This document shows positions 21,905 through 29,903 of a DNA stretch of 30,203 nucleotides, piece by piece; the first letter of the stretch is position 1; each line of letters starts with the position of its first letter. Position numbers and translations under genes: made by a program. The notes beneath the pieces are model-generated. The model did no database searches and was not told where the DNA came from. It saw nothing but the letters and a program-made list of their open reading frames with translations. This DNA is from JBGOUP01 sp041477655 (GTDB lineage: Bacteria > Patescibacteriota > UBA1384 > 2-12-FULL-50-11), in the NCBI GenBank assembly GCA_041477655.1, contig JBGOUP010000007.1, positions 1 through 30,203 of the forward strand. Reading direction: 5' to 3'.

Positions 21905-23247
21905 ACCACAAATTAACCGTTGGCATGGAGATTCATGTTCAGCTCCAAACCAAAACTAAAATGTTCTGTGGATGTTTAAATGACCCATTTCACTCCCAGC
22001 CAAATACCAATGTTTGCCCGGTTTGCTACGGCCTGCCTGGAACCCTGCCAATGTTAAATCGAGAGGCAATTAAGCAAACAGTTAAACTTGGTCAAGCTCT
22101 AAATGGCCAGATTGCCGATACCACTTTTTGGGCCAGAAAGAACTATTTTTACCCTGATCTGCCCAAGGGCTACCAAATCTCCCAGTCAACAGCGCCCGTA
22201 GTAGGAAAAGCAAGTTTAACTATTGATGGTCAAACCCACCGAATTCAAAGAATTCATCTTGAAGAAGATGCTGGGAAGTTAACTCATCAAGCCGATAAAA
22301 CCATGATAGATTATAATCGAGCTGGTGTGCCGTTGTTGGAACTTGTGACCGAGCCAGATTTCCACTCGGCCCAAGCCGCCAAAAGTTTTTGTCAGGAACT
22401 CCAGCGGATCATCCGTCATTTAGATTTAAGCCAGGCAGATATGGAAAAAGGCCAGATGCGTTGTGAAGCCAATATCTCCGTCTCGCCATCAGAAGATGAG
22501 TTGGGTACGAAGGTTGAAGTCAAAAATATTAACTCTTTCCGTTCGGTTGAACGAGCCATTGACCACGAATTTGAGCGTCAAAAATCCTTGCTTGAATCCG
22601 GTCAGTTGGTGGTAGCCGAGACCCGATCCTGGAACGATTCACAAAATAAAACATTGAGTATGCGAACCAAAGAAACTAGCGCCGATTATCGATATTTTCC
22701 TGAACCTGATCTGCCAAAAGTTAAACTTTCCTCCAGTCAGTCGACCGGCCTACAGATCCTGCCCGATGCCCAACGTCAGCAACTGGTTCATCTGGGCTTG
22801 AGTATGGAAATTGCTCGGACAATTGTTGATCGACATTTATTTGATCAGCTTATCGAACTTGTTGGTAGCAGTCAGGAGAATGCCATCGAGGCCTCAAAGC
22901 TTTATCTGGCCCAGAGTGGCTTTGGCCAGCTCAAAACCAAAGACAAACTAGACCTGATGCGATTGCGCCAAGATAACGGTTGGACAAATGAAACCATCAA
23001 AACAATCATTGATGAGACTCTTGAGGACGGTCAGCCCCTGGCCAAAGTCGCGGAAAAATTTACCGTTGAGCTTGATTTGGCCAAGCTGGCAAGTCAAGCG
23101 ATCGAAGATCATCCATCGGCGGTTGAGGATTACAAAAAAGGTAGGCTTAATGCTCTCAACTTCCTGATCGGCCAGGTAATTGCCAAATCTGAGGGTAAAG
23201 CCAACTTTAAAACTGTCAAAGAAATTTTGGAACCGCTTCTAAGGTAG
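21901..23247 (+). CDS. gatB: Asp-tRNA(Asn)/Glu-tRNA(Gln) amidotransferase subunit B
   Basis: 448 residues. Kinase/transamidase subunit: phosphorylates the mischarged aminoacyl-tRNA and amidates it with ammonia from GatA. Motifs: GMEIHVQLQTKTKMFCGC, NTNVCPVCYGLPGTLP with zinc-type Cys, ARKNYFYPDLPKGYQISQ, HLEEDAGKL, YNRAGVPLLELVTEPD, MRCEANISV and VEVKNINSFRS. C-terminal GatB/YqeY tail domain to the end (LNFLIGQVIAKSEGKANF). Confidence 0.97.
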   Translation: MNHKLTVGMEIHVQLQTKTKMFCGCLNDPFHSQPNTNVCPVCYGLPGTLPMLNREAIKQTVKLGQALNGQIADTTFWARKNYFYPDLPKGYQISQSTAPVVGKASLTIDGQTHRIQRIHLEEDAGKLTHQADKTMIDYNRAGVPLLELVTEPDFHSAQAAKSFCQELQRIIRHLDLSQADMEKGQMRCEANISVSPSEDELGTKVEVKNINSFRSVERAIDHEFERQKSLLESGQLVVAETRSWNDSQNKTLSMRTKETSADYRYFPEPDLPKVKLSSSQSTGLQILPDAQRQQLVHLGLSMEIARTIVDRHLFDQLIELVGSSQENAIEASKLYLAQSGFGQLKTKDKLDLMRLRQDNGWTNETIKTIIDETLEDGQPLAKVAEKFTVELDLAKLASQAIEDHPSAVEDYKKGRLNALNFLIGQVIAKSEGKANFKTVKEILEPLLR

Positions 23248-23282
23248 CTTTCAGTTTGATTGTGCTACGATTGAATTACGGT

Positions 23283-23813
23283 ATGACATTCTCTTCTTTT
23301 TCTGACCACTTAGTCCAAATTTTCCAACGGGCTTGGGACAAAGCCCCCCAACTTTTACTGACGTTTGTAGTTGGCTATATTGTCATCATCCTCGTTCGGC
23401 TACTCATCAGTAGCCTTATTCGCGTCTCCCGAGCCAAAGAAGCGCTCAAAGATATGTTGATGTCGCTAGTCAACGTTGGACTCTGGCTGTTTCTAATTGC
23501 CGCCCTGCTTCAGCAAGTTGGCTTGACCCAAATTGCCTTCGCCTTGTCTGGTTCAGTGGCGATTGTTGGCTTGGCTATTTCGGCTGGTTCGGCCTCGCTT
23601 GTTCAAGACCTAGTTTCAGGGATATTCTTGGCTCAAGACCAAGATTTTAACATTGGTGACACGTTGAAAGTCGGAGAGATCGAAGGCATAGTGGAGAAGA
23701 TGGACGCCCGAAAGATTCGCATTCGAGATAATAAAGATTTGCTTCACGTTTTTCCAAATTCAGTTCTGGATAAAAGTGCCTGGATCGTTGTCAAGAAGAA
23801 AGGGCAACCGTGA
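23283..23813 (+). CDS. MscS-like small mechanosensitive-channel family protein
   Basis: 176 residues from ATG 23283. Membrane segments near residues 23-43 and 62-82, then the pore-helix-like Ala/Gly-rich stretch VAIVGLAISAGSASLVQDLV, and the beta domain (FNIGDTLKVGEIEGIVEKMDARKIRIRD, then LLHVFPNSVLDKSAWIVV). The usual C-terminal alpha-beta cage domain is missing, so this is a minimal MscS. A TACGAT box lies 11 nt upstream; no Shine-Dalgarno. An in-frame TTG at 23256 adds nine residues and is less likely. Confidence 0.85.
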   Translation: MTFSSFSDHLVQIFQRAWDKAPQLLLTFVVGYIVIILVRLLISSLIRVSRAKEALKDMLMSLVNVGLWLFLIAALLQQVGLTQIAFALSGSVAIVGLAISAGSASLVQDLVSGIFLAQDQDFNIGDTLKVGEIEGIVEKMDARKIRIRDNKDLLHVFPNSVLDKSAWIVVKKKGQP

Positions 23814-24091
23814 CTACTACCGATATTATTAACTACCTATCAATTGTCGTTTTGGTTGGCTTTGTCGTTGCCTTGGTCTTTTTGATTCTCTTGCTCTATC
23901 GGGCTAATCGCCTAGCCAATAAACTCGACCATCTGACCGACACCTTCCGCTCTTTTGTTTCCGATATCGTCCCGGCCATCGTTAATTTTGGCACCATCGC
24001 TACGGCTGTCGAGTCAATTTTACGAACACTTCATCAGGAAAAAGCGGCCAAAGTCGTTCACGACGTATCTAAAGCTAATCAGGAGAAGTAG
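23810..24091 (+). CDS. Small single-pass membrane protein, function unknown
   Basis: 93 residues: N-terminal membrane segment (LSIVVLVGFVVALVFLILLL), then an amphipathic helix (ANRLANKLDHLTDTFRSFV) and a Lys-rich end. Layout recalls DUF948-type proteins, but I cannot assign it. GTG start overlaps the MscS-like stop (GTGA), and HtrA follows within 7 bp, so it belongs to an envelope-stress-like operon. Confidence 0.65.
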   Translation: MTTTDIINYLSIVVLVGFVVALVFLILLLYRANRLANKLDHLTDTFRSFVSDIVPAIVNFGTIATAVESILRTLHQEKAAKVVHDVSKANQEK

Positions 24092-24097
24092 TAGATT

Positions 24098-25264
24098 ATG
24101 AATGAGCAGACTCAATCACGTCTGAAGTTAATCGTCGGCATTGTTGGCGGTAGCTTGGTTATTGCAATTCTAGGCACGATTGGCACGCTGTATTTTTTGT
24201 CAGCCACACCATCCGGTGAGAAAATTCGCCAGCACTTTGGTCTGGAAAACCTTAAAGTATTTAATATTCAAACCAACAAGTCCGAGAAAATTATTGTTGA
24301 AGAATCCTCGGCTATCATTGATGCTAGCAAGAAAGTTAACCCGGCCGTGGTTAGTATTACCAGCATCGGTCAAGCCACTCGCGATGTTTTTGGTTTCGGT
24401 GTTATTCAGGCGCCGCAAACGGCCGGAACAGGCTTTATCGTTACTTCTGATGGTTTGATTGTGACCAACAAACACGTCATTTCGACTGGTCAGAAGTTCA
24501 CTGTTACTACCGCCAATAGCAAAACCTATGATGGTAAAGTCGTTGCCCAAGACCCGAGCAACGATATCGCTTTGGTCAAGATAGAGGCAACCGGTCTGCC
24601 AGTGGCTGATCTTGGGGATACTGATAAAGTCCAAGTTGGCCAGTGGGTGATTGCCATTGGCAATGCTTTAGGTGAGTTACAAAATACCGTTACCGTTGGT
24701 GTTATCTCGGCCAAAGAGCGAACGGCCAGTCCCAGCGATGGTCAGGGCAACACTGAAACGCTCTACGGCCTGCTCCAAACAGACGCGGCCATTAATCCGG
24801 GCAACTCCGGTGGGCCGTTGTTGAGCTTGGCTGGCCAGGTGGTTGGCATCAATACCGCCATTGCCGGCAACGGCGCCGAGAATATCGGTTTCGCTATTCC
24901 AGTCGAAGAAATTAGTAAAGATCTTCAAAGCTATTCCAAAAACGGCAAGATCATTCAGCCATATATTGGCGTTCGTTACCAGTCAATTACGACAGCGGTG
25001 GCCAAGGCCTCAAATTTGCCGGTAGAGAAGGGCGCTTTAATTATTGGTAGTTCTGGTCAGGCGGCCATTGCCTCTGGTTCCCCAGCTGAAAAAGCCGGCC
25101 TAAAGGCGAATGACATTATTACCAAAGTAAATAACGATGCCATTGATGAGAATAATCCGCTGACCAGATTAATTCGCAAGTACAATCCTGGCGATAAAGT
25201 TACTTTCACTATTCTTCGCGACGGCAAAGAGCAGAAAGTCGACGTGACTCTAGGTTCGTTGTAG
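24098..25264 (+). CDS. htrA: HtrA/DegP-family serine protease with PDZ domain
   Basis: 388 residues. N-terminal membrane anchor (LIVGIVGGSLVIAILGTIG), trypsin-like protease with His126 in TNKHVIS, Asp156 in SNDIALVK and Ser237 in NPGNSGGPLL, then one PDZ domain (about 300-388; SPAEKAGLKANDIITKVN). Intact triad, extracytoplasmic quality control. Its end overlaps the convergent prmC end by 15 bp. Confidence 0.96.
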   Translation: MNEQTQSRLKLIVGIVGGSLVIAILGTIGTLYFLSATPSGEKIRQHFGLENLKVFNIQTNKSEKIIVEESSAIIDASKKVNPAVVSITSIGQATRDVFGFGVIQAPQTAGTGFIVTSDGLIVTNKHVISTGQKFTVTTANSKTYDGKVVAQDPSNDIALVKIEATGLPVADLGDTDKVQVGQWVIAIGNALGELQNTVTVGVISAKERTASPSDGQGNTETLYGLLQTDAAINPGNSGGPLLSLAGQVVGINTAIAGNGAENIGFAIPVEEISKDLQSYSKNGKIIQPYIGVRYQSITTAVAKASNLPVEKGALIIGSSGQAAIASGSPAEKAGLKANDIITKVNNDAIDENNPLTRLIRKYNPGDKVTFTILRDGKEQKVDVTLGSL

Positions 25265-26116
25265 AAAGGCGAAGCGGTCGTGGCCGGCCAGATCTTTTTC
25301 GATCTGGCATTTAACCGATTTATCTTGAGCGGAGTCGAAAGATAACTGGTTACTGATTTTCTGAATTTCTGGCCCATGGCTATGCCACATCTCTAAGCCT
25401 ACCAGGCATTTTGGTTTCATATAACTTTCGATCTTTTCTAAAAACGGTCGGATGTATTTCAGACCATCTTCCCCAGCATCAATAGCGATCCGAGGCTCCC
25501 AATCCAAAATCTGATTGGAGCTAAAGGCTAGTTTTTCGGTTGGGACGTAGGGAAGATTGGCCACGATTACGTCAAACTGTTGCTTGGGTACACTAGCCAA
25601 CAAGTCGCTCTGGATAAACGTAATATCAACGCTGGTTTCCCGGGCATTTTCCCGAGCTAGTTCTAGGGCGTCACTGGAAATATCAGTGGCAACAATAGCG
25701 GATTTAGGGAAAGCTTTTTTGAGACTGATAGCAATTGCTCCTGAGCCAGTACCGACTTCCAAAAATGTGTCAGTGGCTAAGCCGAACTTATTAAGTTGAT
25801 TAATTAGTTTTTCCACCAACATTTCAGTTTCCGGTCGGGGGATCAGGGCACGATTATCACTTTTAAGTGATAATGTTCCAAACGGCTGACTGCCAACAAT
25901 ATAGGCCAGTGGCTGACCTTCCATCCTTTTTTTAATTGCCTGGCTGATAGCTAACTGCTGTTTAGCTGATAGCTTCACCTCACCATTTGTTTCCAGCCAG
26001 GCACTCGGTCTTTTAAGGATAGAACTTAAAATAATTTCCAGTTCCCGCTTGGCATGAAAATAACCGGCCTCCTCGAGGCGTTTAACAGATTGGGCACGAA
26101 TTGTATCAATTGACAT
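25250..26116 (-). CDS. prmC: Release factor glutamine methyltransferase PrmC
   Basis: 288 residues from ATG 26116. Methylates the Gln of the GGQ motif in release factors. N-terminal helical domain, RALIPRPETEMLVE, SAM loop FLEVGTGSGAIAI, and the active-site motif as NLPYVP, where the family usually has NPPY. The longer upstream frame to 26155 lies within prfA and is not homologous. Directly downstream of prfA with an 11-nt overlap, the common prfA-prmC pair. A palindromic repeat encoding SFDSAQDK is inserted near the C-terminus. Confidence 0.94.
   Translation of the reverse strand: MSIDTIRAQSVKRLEEAGYFHAKRELEIILSSILKRPSAWLETNGEVKLSAKQQLAISQAIKKRMEGQPLAYIVGSQPFGTLSLKSDNRALIPRPETEMLVEKLINQLNKFGLATDTFLEVGTGSGAIAISLKKAFPKSAIVATDISSDALELARENARETSVDITFIQSDLLASVPKQQFDVIVANLPYVPTEKLAFSSNQILDWEPRIAIDAGEDGLKYIRPFLEKIESYMKPKCLVGLEMWHSHGPEIQKISNQLSFDSAQDKSVKCQIEKDLAGHDRFAFLQRT
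25321..25344 (-). repeat. Small palindromic repeat inserted in frame in prmC
   Basis: 24-bp imperfect palindrome with TATCTT/AAGATA ends and TCGACTCCGCTC core; reads LSFDSAQDK in the prmC frame. FDSAQDK is a peptide I recognise as a recurrent repeat insert in Patescibacteria and other bacterial proteins. Confidence 0.7.
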
Positions 26117-26984
26117 CAATCCCCAGATTGGCTGATTGCAAAGTGTTGATAACACCAGTCAGATCACCATCCATAATTGACTCTAAATTGTGCCAGCTTT
26201 TGTTAATGCGATGATCAGTAATTCGGCTTTGGGGAAAATTGTAAGTGCGAATTTTATCGGAACGATCGCCCGATTTAATCATTGATCGGCGCTGACTGCC
26301 GATGTCCGAATCCTGTTTTTCTTGCTCAAGTGCCCAGAGGCGACTGCGCAAAATCGACATAGCTTTGTCTTTGTTTTTCAGCTGCGACCGTTCATCTTGG
26401 CAGGTAACAATCAGCCCGGTTGGCAAATAAGTAATTCGGACGGCCGAGTCGGTAGTATTAACGCTCTGGCCGCCAGCGCCGCTGGAGCGAAAAACATCAA
26501 CACGAATTTGGTCGGGTTTAATGGCTACATCAACATCGGCCGCTTCTGGCAGTACCGCCAGCGACACGGCCGAAGTGTGAATCCGGCCAGATTTTTCCGT
26601 TTTAGGCACCCGTTGTACTCGATGAACACCACCTTCAAAGCGAAGTTGGGAGTAAGCGCCTTGAGCCCGAACTAAAGCCACAACTGACTTAATTCCGCCT
26701 AGATCGGATTTGTTTATTTCTAATATTTCAAATTTCCAGCCCTGACGCTCGGCGAAATGGTGATACATTCGTAACAATTCCGAGGCGAAAAGTTCGGCCT
26801 CGTCGCCACCCGTACCAGCTCTAATTTCGATGATGGCGTTACGTTTGTTGATCGGGTCTTCTTCGTCAAGTTGAGTTCGCAAAGTTTTTATTTCAGAGTT
26901 AGCCAGCTCGCGGATGGCGGGATCGTCGGTTTGCTCACTCAACACTTCGGCTTCCCGAAGTTGTTTAAGAATATCGGCATTCAT
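26106..26984 (-). CDS. prfA: Peptide chain release factor 1
   Basis: 292 residues from ATG 26984. Recognises UAA/UAG. Motifs: EIRAGTGGDEAELFASELLR, GVHRVQRVP, the catalytic SSGAGGQSVNTTDSAVRI (GGQ), and RTYNFPQSRITDHRIN, which marks RF1 rather than RF2. The N-terminal helical domain is cut short by about 60 residues compared with a typical ~360-residue RF1. ATG 26984 has TATCCT ending 7 nt upstream, giving a leaderless start; ATG 27044 would add 20 residues with no family resemblance. Confidence 0.94.
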   Translation of the reverse strand: MNADILKQLREAEVLSEQTDDPAIRELANSEIKTLRTQLDEEDPINKRNAIIEIRAGTGGDEAELFASELLRMYHHFAERQGWKFEILEINKSDLGGIKSVVALVRAQGAYSQLRFEGGVHRVQRVPKTEKSGRIHTSAVSLAVLPEAADVDVAIKPDQIRVDVFRSSGAGGQSVNTTDSAVRITYLPTGLIVTCQDERSQLKNKDKAMSILRSRLWALEQEKQDSDIGSQRRSMIKSGDRSDKIRTYNFPQSRITDHRINKSWHNLESIMDGDLTGVINTLQSANLGIDVN

Positions 26985-27059
26985 ATGGTTTAGGATACCA
27001 GAAAACGACCAAATGGTCGACTGGTTAAACCTTAATTGATTCATAATTTAGATATTTTT

Positions 27060-27225
27060 AAGCTACTGCGTAGCTTGATTTTTTCAGGAGGTAGGGGGCT
27101 CAAAGTTACGAAGCCCGCCCCCTGCCTCCTGCACCTCCACCCCCGGCACGTACCCTACGGGGTTAAGGTGAAAATCTACGCGGCGAACCGGAAATGTCGC
27201 TGTTTCGCCGCTTGATTTTCGGCAG
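27060..27225 (+). repeat. Structured intergenic element, copy R2
   Basis: A: AAGCTAC-TGC-GTAGCTT (27060-27076), then T6. B: 15-bp stem 27085-27099 with 27117-27131, one wobble, loop with ACGAAGCCC. Linker CCACCCCCGGCACGTACCC. C: GCGGCGAA (27180-27187) with TTCGCCGC (27204-27211) inside GAAAATC/GATTTTC, loop CCGGAAATGTCGC, nearly the same as in R1. The end of C overlaps the -35 of the next promoter. Confidence 0.8.
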
Positions 27226-27240
27226 GGATTGAGTTATACT
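27212..27240 (+). promoter_or_regulatory. Promoter of the PEP-CTERM gene
   Basis: TTGATT (27212-27217), 17-nt spacer, TATACT (27235-27240). The -35 is inside hairpin C of repeat R2. Confidence 0.7.
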
Positions 27241-27289
27241 TTGGGCTGAATTTGTTCTTTTACCTGGATTAATTTTAGGAGGCCAGTGT

Positions 27290-27892
27290 GTGAAAAGGTT
27301 AATTCCGCTCCTCATAATAACGGTTGCGATAGCACTTTCAAGTCGCATATTTGCTCAAGATCCTCCGCTAACAACAATTATTGATTTTAATGATCTAGTT
27401 TCCGATGAGGTTGTTAGCGTAGATTATTATCTGCCACTTGGACTTGTTCTGCATCCGGTACCAACTGGTTATTTATACGGAGCTCCTACCAGGCAGAGGG
27501 ATGGTCAGGCTCTTTGGGCTCATGGTGACGGGATTAATCCGTTATCCGTAGAGCTAGACTTCTTTCTTCCAAACACCCAAATACAAGGGGAGATAAAAAG
27601 GTTCTATGTCTATGTTAGAGCACCAGGTGGGTGGGCAGCTGACTACTTCAATGCAAACGGGGCATTCGAGGGTAGGTATATGAGTACTGAAGAGGGATTT
27701 GGTACGTCGTTTGCAGAAGGGATGGCTCTCCATAAAATGATCATAACGGCTGACATACCGTGGTCAGAGTTATCGATTGATGATCTTCAATACAGCGTGA
27801 TCAATCCCGTACCAGAACCAACTATAGTTACATCAGTTCTTGGCGGCGTATTTCTGATCGCACTCCGGCGGCTAAAAGCCCCGATTTCCTGA
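27290..27892 (+). CDS. Secreted protein with PEP-CTERM-type sorting signal
   Basis: 200 residues. GTG start, AGGAGG (27277-27282) seven bases upstream. Signal peptide MKRLIPLLIITVAIALSSRI with likely cleavage after FAQ. The mature part is beta-rich and unassigned (IDFNDLVSDEVVSVDYYLP, GGWAADYF). The C-terminus is a tripartite sorting tail: VPEP, a hydrophobic stretch (TIVTSVLGGVFLIAL), then RRLK. In other bacteria such tails are cut by exosortase and the protein goes to exopolysaccharide or the surface. No exosortase is in the window. The gene has a strong Shine-Dalgarno unlike its neighbours, and may be acquired. Confidence 0.8.
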   Translation: MKRLIPLLIITVAIALSSRIFAQDPPLTTIIDFNDLVSDEVVSVDYYLPLGLVLHPVPTGYLYGAPTRQRDGQALWAHGDGINPLSVELDFFLPNTQIQGEIKRFYVYVRAPGGWAADYFNANGAFEGRYMSTEEGFGTSFAEGMALHKMIITADIPWSELSIDDLQYSVINPVPEPTIVTSVLGGVFLIALRRLKAPIS

Positions 27893-27894
27893 TT

Positions 27895-27952
27895 ACTTTA
27901 TATCATATAAAGTATAAAGATCGTTTAGTGCCCGCGTGTTTCACGCGGGCAC
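27895..27952 (+). terminator. Palindrome and GC hairpin after the PEP-CTERM gene
   Basis: ACTTTATAT-C-ATATAAAGT (27895-27913), then GTGCCCGCGTG-TTT-CACGCGGGCAC (27928-27952), an 11-bp perfect stem. No T run follows, so it may act as a two-way barrier rather than a classic terminator. Confidence 0.55.
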
Positions 27953-27964
27953 ATTGCTACCCCT

Positions 27965-28101
27965 GAAAATTACGCGTGTAGCGTAATTTTCACCTCACCT
28001 CCGTGAGTAGCGTGGCGGGGTAGTGGGTGTGGGAGCCTAGGGGCGGCCTTCGCAACTCTGAGCCCCTGGCTCCCACAGAAAGTTTAATCATTTCAATGAT
28101 T
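27965..28101 (-). repeat. Structured intergenic element, copy R3 (minus strand)
   Basis: Read on the minus strand: A is AATCATT/AATGATT (28086-28101). B is a 16-bp stem (28062-28077 with 28028-28044) with one bulged base at the same place as in R1, loop TTGCGAAGG. Linker ACCCCGCCACGCTACTC. C is GAAAATTACGC/GCGTAATTTTC (27965-27991), a perfect 11-bp stem with loop of 5. Confidence 0.8.
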
Positions 28102-28107
28102 GTAAGG

Positions 28108-28136
28108 TTGATGCCTGACCCTGTTTATGGTACAGT
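28108..28136 (+). promoter_or_regulatory. rpmE promoter
   Basis: TTGATG (28108-28113), 17-nt spacer, TACAGT (28131-28136), 12 nt before ATG 28149. Very short leader. Confidence 0.65.
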
Positions 28137-28148
28137 TAACTAACTTCA

Positions 28149-28370
28149 ATGAAAAAAGACATCCATCCAGAATACTACCCAGAAGCCAAGGTTATTTGTG
28201 CTTGTGGCAATAAATTCACCGTCGGTGCGACTGCGCCAGAGTTTAACGTGGATATCTGTTCCAATTGCCATCCGCTCTACACCGGTAAAATGAAACTTGT
28301 TGATACGGCTCGTCGGGTTGATAGGTTTAACACTCGACTAGAGAAGTCTGTCGCATCGAAAGGCAAATGA
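28149..28370 (+). CDS. rpmE: 50S ribosomal protein L31, zinc-binding form
   Basis: 73 residues. Zinc ligands Cys17, Cys19, Cys37 and Cys40 (ICACGNKF and DICSNCHPLYTG) are all present, so this is the zinc-containing C+ type. rpmE near prfA-prmC is a common arrangement; here prfA is on the other strand. Confidence 0.96.
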   Translation: MKKDIHPEYYPEAKVICACGNKFTVGATAPEFNVDICSNCHPLYTGKMKLVDTARRVDRFNTRLEKSVASKGK

Positions 28371-28509
28371 TAATGAATTTACAATTTACAATTCCTAATT
28401 TTCAACTAAGGCTCAATAACTCAAGTCTCAATGTAAATTGGGAAATTAAAAATTCAATGAAAATTAAAAACTGCAAATTGAAAATTGTTCGAGCCGGAGT
28501 TTTGAGCTA
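28371..28509 (+). other. AT-rich repetitive spacer before rpsB
   Basis: Low-complexity AATTTACAATTTACAATT and AAATTAAAAATTC-type units, with parts at the two ends roughly complementary (AATTTACA against TGTAAATT). It looks like a degenerate inverted repeat. CCGGAG at 28493-28498 may be a weak ribosome site for rpsB. Confidence 0.5.
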
Positions 28510-29364
28510 ATGGCCATGCCAACCCTAATGGAGCTGGCCGAAGCCGGCGCGCACTACGGTCATCATCGCTCGCTGACATTTCCCAAAGCTCGCGGCTTTA
28601 TTTTCACGGTTAAAAACAACATCGCCCTAATTAATTTAGAAAAAACTCAAGAGTGTCTGGCTACAGCTCAAAACGTCATGAATCAGTACCGAGCCGATGG
28701 TAAAACCATCCTCTTTGTTGGTACCAAGCGCTCCATTCGTAATTCTGTCCAGGAAGTGGCCGAGTCAATTGGTGCCGCCTATATTACCGATCGCTGGTAC
28801 GGCGGTTTTCTGACCAATTTCCCCAATTTCTTGCAACAGATTAAAAAAATGAACGAGCTGGAGGAATATCTCAAAGGCGATGAAGCCGCCAAGCTTGAGA
28901 AAAAAGAACGTTTAGTTAAAGAGCGTAAGCTGGCTCATTATCAACGATTTCTGGGCGGGGTAGCCAAGCTGACGGCTATGCCCGATCTATTGGTGTTAGC
29001 TAGCTCTAGCGAAGACAAAGTGGCAATCTTGGAAGCCAACCGAATGAATGTATCAATTATTGCTTTGACCGACACCGATTTGAACCCCGATTTAATTACT
29101 TATCCGATCCCAGCTAACGACGACGCGCCTAAGGCTGTTGATCTTATTTTGAAAGCGCTGATTAGCGCCTCGGCTCCAACGGTTAAGAAAGCCAAAAAGA
29201 CCGAGGAAATGGTCGAAGGTGCAATCGTCGCTGAAACTCCAGAAGAAAAACCAGCCAAAACCAAGAAAGCTCCAGCCGTAAAAGCCGAAAAAGTAGCCAA
29301 AAAGCCGGCTGTTAAAAAAGAAACCAAGGCCAAGGCTCCTGCTAAAGTCAAAGCAATTAAGTAA
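28510..29364 (+). CDS. rpsB: 30S ribosomal protein S2
   Basis: 284 residues. Signatures: LMELAEAGAHYGHHRS, INLEKTQECL, ILFVGTKRSI, ITDRWYGGFLTNF, and ITYPIPANDDA. A Lys/Ala/Pro-rich tail of about 55 residues (KTKKAPAVKAEKVAKKPAV) extends past the folded core. ATG 28516 is a possible second start. rpsB-tsf is the standard gene pair. Confidence 0.97.
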   Translation: MAMPTLMELAEAGAHYGHHRSLTFPKARGFIFTVKNNIALINLEKTQECLATAQNVMNQYRADGKTILFVGTKRSIRNSVQEVAESIGAAYITDRWYGGFLTNFPNFLQQIKKMNELEEYLKGDEAAKLEKKERLVKERKLAHYQRFLGGVAKLTAMPDLLVLASSSEDKVAILEANRMNVSIIALTDTDLNPDLITYPIPANDDAPKAVDLILKALISASAPTVKKAKKTEEMVEGAIVAETPEEKPAKTKKAPAVKAEKVAKKPAVKKETKAKAPAKVKAIK

Positions 29365-29442
29365 AATGGCTGTAACTGTCGAACAAATAGTCGCAAAACC
29401 ACTCGTATCTGCTCAACTTTTTACTATTATTAAATAATAAAT

Positions 29443-29898
29443 ATGATAACAGTTGATCAGATTAAATCTTTGCGAGAAAAAACAGGATTAGGTATTTACG
29501 ACGTTAAGAATGCTTTAGAAGAAGCTAACGGCGACGAGGCTAAAGCCATCGAAGTTCTTAAGAAAAAAGGTCTTAATACTGCCGCCAAAAAATCTGAACG
29601 AGCTACGAGCCAAGGCTACATTGATGTCTACACTCACGGCAACGGCCGGATCGGCTCGATGGTTGAGGTCAACTGCGAAACTGACTTTGTGGCTCGAAAC
29701 GAAGATTTCAAAACCTTTGTTCACGATTTAGCCCTGCAAATTGCCTCAATGCATCCAGAAAACATTGAGGAACTGCTCAAACAGGACTATTTCCGCGATC
29801 CAAGCATGACGGTGGCGGACCATTTGAACCAAACAATTGCCAAGATCGGTGAGAATATCAAAATCAACCGATTTTCCAGGTTTGAATTAGGGAACTAA
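29443..29898 (+). CDS. tsf: Elongation factor Ts, short form
   Basis: 151 residues: nucleotide exchange factor for EF-Tu. N-terminal UBA-like domain (LREKTGLGIYDVKNALEEAN) and the EF-Tu-contacting NCETDFVARNEDF. Only one core subdomain is present, about half the E. coli length; short EF-Ts are known in several lineages. Ends near INRFSRFELG, the usual C-terminal region of the core. Confidence 0.95.
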   Translation: MITVDQIKSLREKTGLGIYDVKNALEEANGDEAKAIEVLKKKGLNTAAKKSERATSQGYIDVYTHGNGRIGSMVEVNCETDFVARNEDFKTFVHDLALQIASMHPENIEELLKQDYFRDPSMTVADHLNQTIAKIGENIKINRFSRFELGN

Positions 29899-29903
29899 TT
29901 TTC

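Noticed and set aside
27290..27892. A third DGR target gene
   Set aside because: No segment resembling the TR; the C-terminus is a sorting signal.
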